From Dehalococcoidales bacterium (lineage in GTDB: Bacteria > Chloroflexota > Dehalococcoidia > Dehalococcoidales > UBA5627), in assembly GCA_012719115.1 (NCBI GenBank), contig JAAYAZ010000207.1, forward strand, positions 1 to 7,619: a DNA stretch of 7,619 nt, in the 5' to 3' direction. A program made the position numbers and the translations under genes. The notes below the pieces were generated by a model. The model made no database searches. It worked only from the letters and a program-made list of their open reading frames with translations, and was not told the DNA's origin. Below are positions 6,297 to 7,619 of this stretch, in pieces (positions within the stretch are counted from its first letter, which is position 1; every line of letters starts with the position of its first letter).

Positions 6297-6373
6297 ACTT
6301 ATCTTTTCGTCAGGACGATAGGGGGGCCGTTTTATTAATAAATTGTTACCCTGATGTAATACAATGGTTATAT

Positions 6374-7246
6374 TCAGGCAGACTTATTTAATAATTTAAC
6401 TGCCATGTCCGTCATGGTATCCAGCGGCGCTTCCACGCCCGTCCAAAGCTCGAAAGCCAGCGCACCCTGCCATATCAGCATATCCAATCCGCCGATTGCC
6501 ACCGCCCCCGCCTTTTCCGCATCTGCAAGCAGCCTTGTTTTTTGCGGGTTGTAAACAACGTCGTAAACTACCATATCGGGTTTTAGCAGTTCCGGCGGCA
6601 CCAGGGTGTTATCGGTATCGGGGCTCATACCGACGCTGGTGGCATTTATTAAAATATCGGCTTGCTTTAATGCCCGTTTAAGGTTGGGTTCACTCAGTTC
6701 GGCAGCGCGGATTTTGCTTTTAGAATGTTTGGATAAGTTTGCAGCCAGTTTTTCTGCCGGGTCCGGCGACCCGCTGCGATTTAGGATTTCGATTTCCGCT
6801 TTCTGCTCTGTAAGTGCAAAAGAAATTGCCCTTGCAACACCCCCGGCTCCCAGTATAACTACCTTTTTCCCCGACGGGTCTATATCCCTTTTAACCAGTG
6901 ATTTAAGGAATCCGGCGGCATCGGTATTGTAACCGGTCAAGTGCCCGTTGTTGTTTACAATTGTGTTAACAGCCCCGATATTTTTTGCAACCGCGTCTAT
7001 CTCGTCGAGTAACGGCATAACGGCAACCTTGTGCGGTATGGTTACGTTTAATCCGCGTAAATCAAGGCTTCTTAATGCGGTTATGGCTCCGGGTAGATTT
7101 TCGGATGTGACCCGAAACGGCAGATAAATATAATCCAACCCTGATTTTTTGAAGGCGGCATTGTGAATTGCGGGAGATATGCTGTGTTCCACCGGGTCTC
7201 CGATAAGCCCGCAGATTCCGGTATTGGCAGAAATATGATGTGTCAT
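6374..7246 (-). CDS. aroE: Shikimate dehydrogenase (NADP+)
   Basis: The enzyme reduces 3-dehydroshikimate to shikimate with NADPH. It has 290 residues, slightly longer than the roughly 270 of E. coli AroE. The N-terminal substrate domain shows GLIGDPVEHSISPAIHNAAF (13-32), with the shikimate-binding Ser22 and Ser24. NVTIPHK (67-73) holds the catalytic Lys73. Asn94 (AVNT) and the catalytic Asp109 (YNTDAAGF) follow. The Rossmann domain has GAGGVARA (133-140), then ILNRSG (154-159), where Arg157 is suited to NADP phosphate. Then come NATSVGMSP (201-209) and GGLDMLIWQGA (252-262), with Gln260 at the substrate. The start overlaps the aroD stop as ATGA, consistent with coupled translation. The extra N-terminal residues (MTHHISANT) could be shortened only if a non-ATG start were used. 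No odd features. Confidence 0.96.
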   Translation of the reverse strand: MTHHISANTGICGLIGDPVEHSISPAIHNAAFKKSGLDYIYLPFRVTSENLPGAITALRSLDLRGLNVTIPHKVAVMPLLDEIDAVAKNIGAVNTIVNNNGHLTGYNTDAAGFLKSLVKRDIDPSGKKVVILGAGGVARAISFALTEQKAEIEILNRSGSPDPAEKLAANLSKHSKSKIRAAELSEPNLKRALKQADILINATSVGMSPDTDNTLVPPELLKPDMVVYDVVYNPQKTRLLADAEKAGAVAIGGLDMLIWQGALAFELWTGVEAPLDTMTDMAVKLLNKSA

Positions 7247-7619
7247 TTCTGCACCATCCGGTATATTTGGTGCAACTCCTCAACCGTTAACTGCCCTTCC
7301 GCCGATTCCGCTCCTTTTTCTATTGCCGCATAGGTAAAATCACCACCTATTATCGGGCAGAGTATACGGCTGGCAAGTCCCTTCTCTCCCATAGCAAAAG
7401 CAATAACCCTTTTTCCCGGAAACTGCGGAATCAACCGTAAAACAGTAAAATTGTCTTCATCTTTGTTGGCAAATGTCACTACCTTGCAGATGTCGGCGCC
7501 GGCTTCAAGCTGCCTTGCCACAATATCTTTTAATGCGTCGAAGGAAGGAGTCTCATTTATATTATGATATGAAATAAGGCAGTCGGCTTTCTGTTTTATA
7601 ACCGCTACTATTTTGTCCA
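7243..7619 (-). CDS. aroD: 3-dehydroquinate dehydratase, type I (5' end off window)
   Basis: The enzyme dehydrates 3-dehydroquinate to 3-dehydroshikimate by a Schiff-base mechanism. The frame stays open to the right edge, so about 124 C-terminal residues of an expected 220-250 are present. The ATG at 7519-7521 is internal and should not be taken as the start. Visible motifs are LISYHNINETP with the general acid/base His, GADICKVVTFA with the Schiff-base Lys, FAMGEKGLASRIL with the substrate-binding Arg, and GGDFTYA near the C terminus. These mark class I (AroD), not class II (AroQ). The TGA stop overlaps the aroE start as ATGA. It is the first gene of the visible series; aroB and DAHP synthase may precede it outside the window, but that is inference. 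Confidence 0.94.
   Translation of the reverse strand, partial: DKIVAVIKQKADCLISYHNINETPSFDALKDIVARQLEAGADICKVVTFANKDEDNFTVLRLIPQFPGKRVIAFAMGEKGLASRILCPIIGGDFTYAAIEKGAESAEGQLTVEELHQIYRMVQK

Noticed and set aside
6297..6373. Possible terminator after aroE
   Set aside because: Only short or widely spaced inverted repeats (CCTGA/TCAGG, TTATTAATAA) and no stem followed by a T-run.

Overview
The window is dominated by a tightly packed minus-strand run of aromatic amino acid genes. In transcription order (right to left) these are aroD (cut by the window edge), aroE, aroK, aroA, aroC, pheA and, after a repeat-filled gap, tyrA. Together they encode every step from 3-dehydroquinate to chorismate, then the phenylalanine branch (fused chorismate mutase/prephenate dehydratase) and the tyrosine branch (prephenate dehydrogenase). 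DAHP synthase and aroB are not in view and may lie beyond the right edge.

Layout: 1-194 is the 3' end of a plus-strand glutaredoxin-like gene. 195-392 is a convergent gap holding a perfect 12-bp-stem hairpin. 393-572 (minus) is a 59-residue DUF1508/YegP-type protein hidden under a longer spurious plus-strand frame. 573-941 has no convincing gene but carries one palindromic dispersed-repeat copy. 942-964 is a rho-independent terminator built partly from the last codons of tyrA. 953-1834 is tyrA. 1835-2304 holds a possible tyrA leader and two adjacent MITE-like inverted-repeat elements. 2305-7619 is the pheA-aroC-aroA-aroK-aroE-aroD block. Most junctions there are 4-11 nt overlaps, which suggests translational coupling. 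The one exception is a 135-nt aroE-aroK gap that contains a good sigma-70-type promoter.

Flux logic: AroD dehydrates dehydroquinate, AroE reduces dehydroshikimate, AroK phosphorylates shikimate, AroA adds enolpyruvate from PEP and AroC makes chorismate. PheA takes chorismate to phenylpyruvate and carries a C-terminal ACT domain for likely feedback by phenylalanine. TyrA oxidises prephenate and has no visible ACT domain. The repeats, a possible own leader and its own terminator make tyrA look partly separate from the rest.

Organism: bacterial, with moderate G+C. The gene order, the archaeal-like TyrA N terminus and the abundance of small palindromic repeats remind me of Dehalococcoidia (Chloroflexota). 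That is recollection only and unproven. I see no phage, CRISPR, transposase, defence or toxin genes, and no undescribed multi-gene system. The most interesting points are the unusual EPSP synthase PEP-site motif, the small repeat elements and the overlooked small gene.
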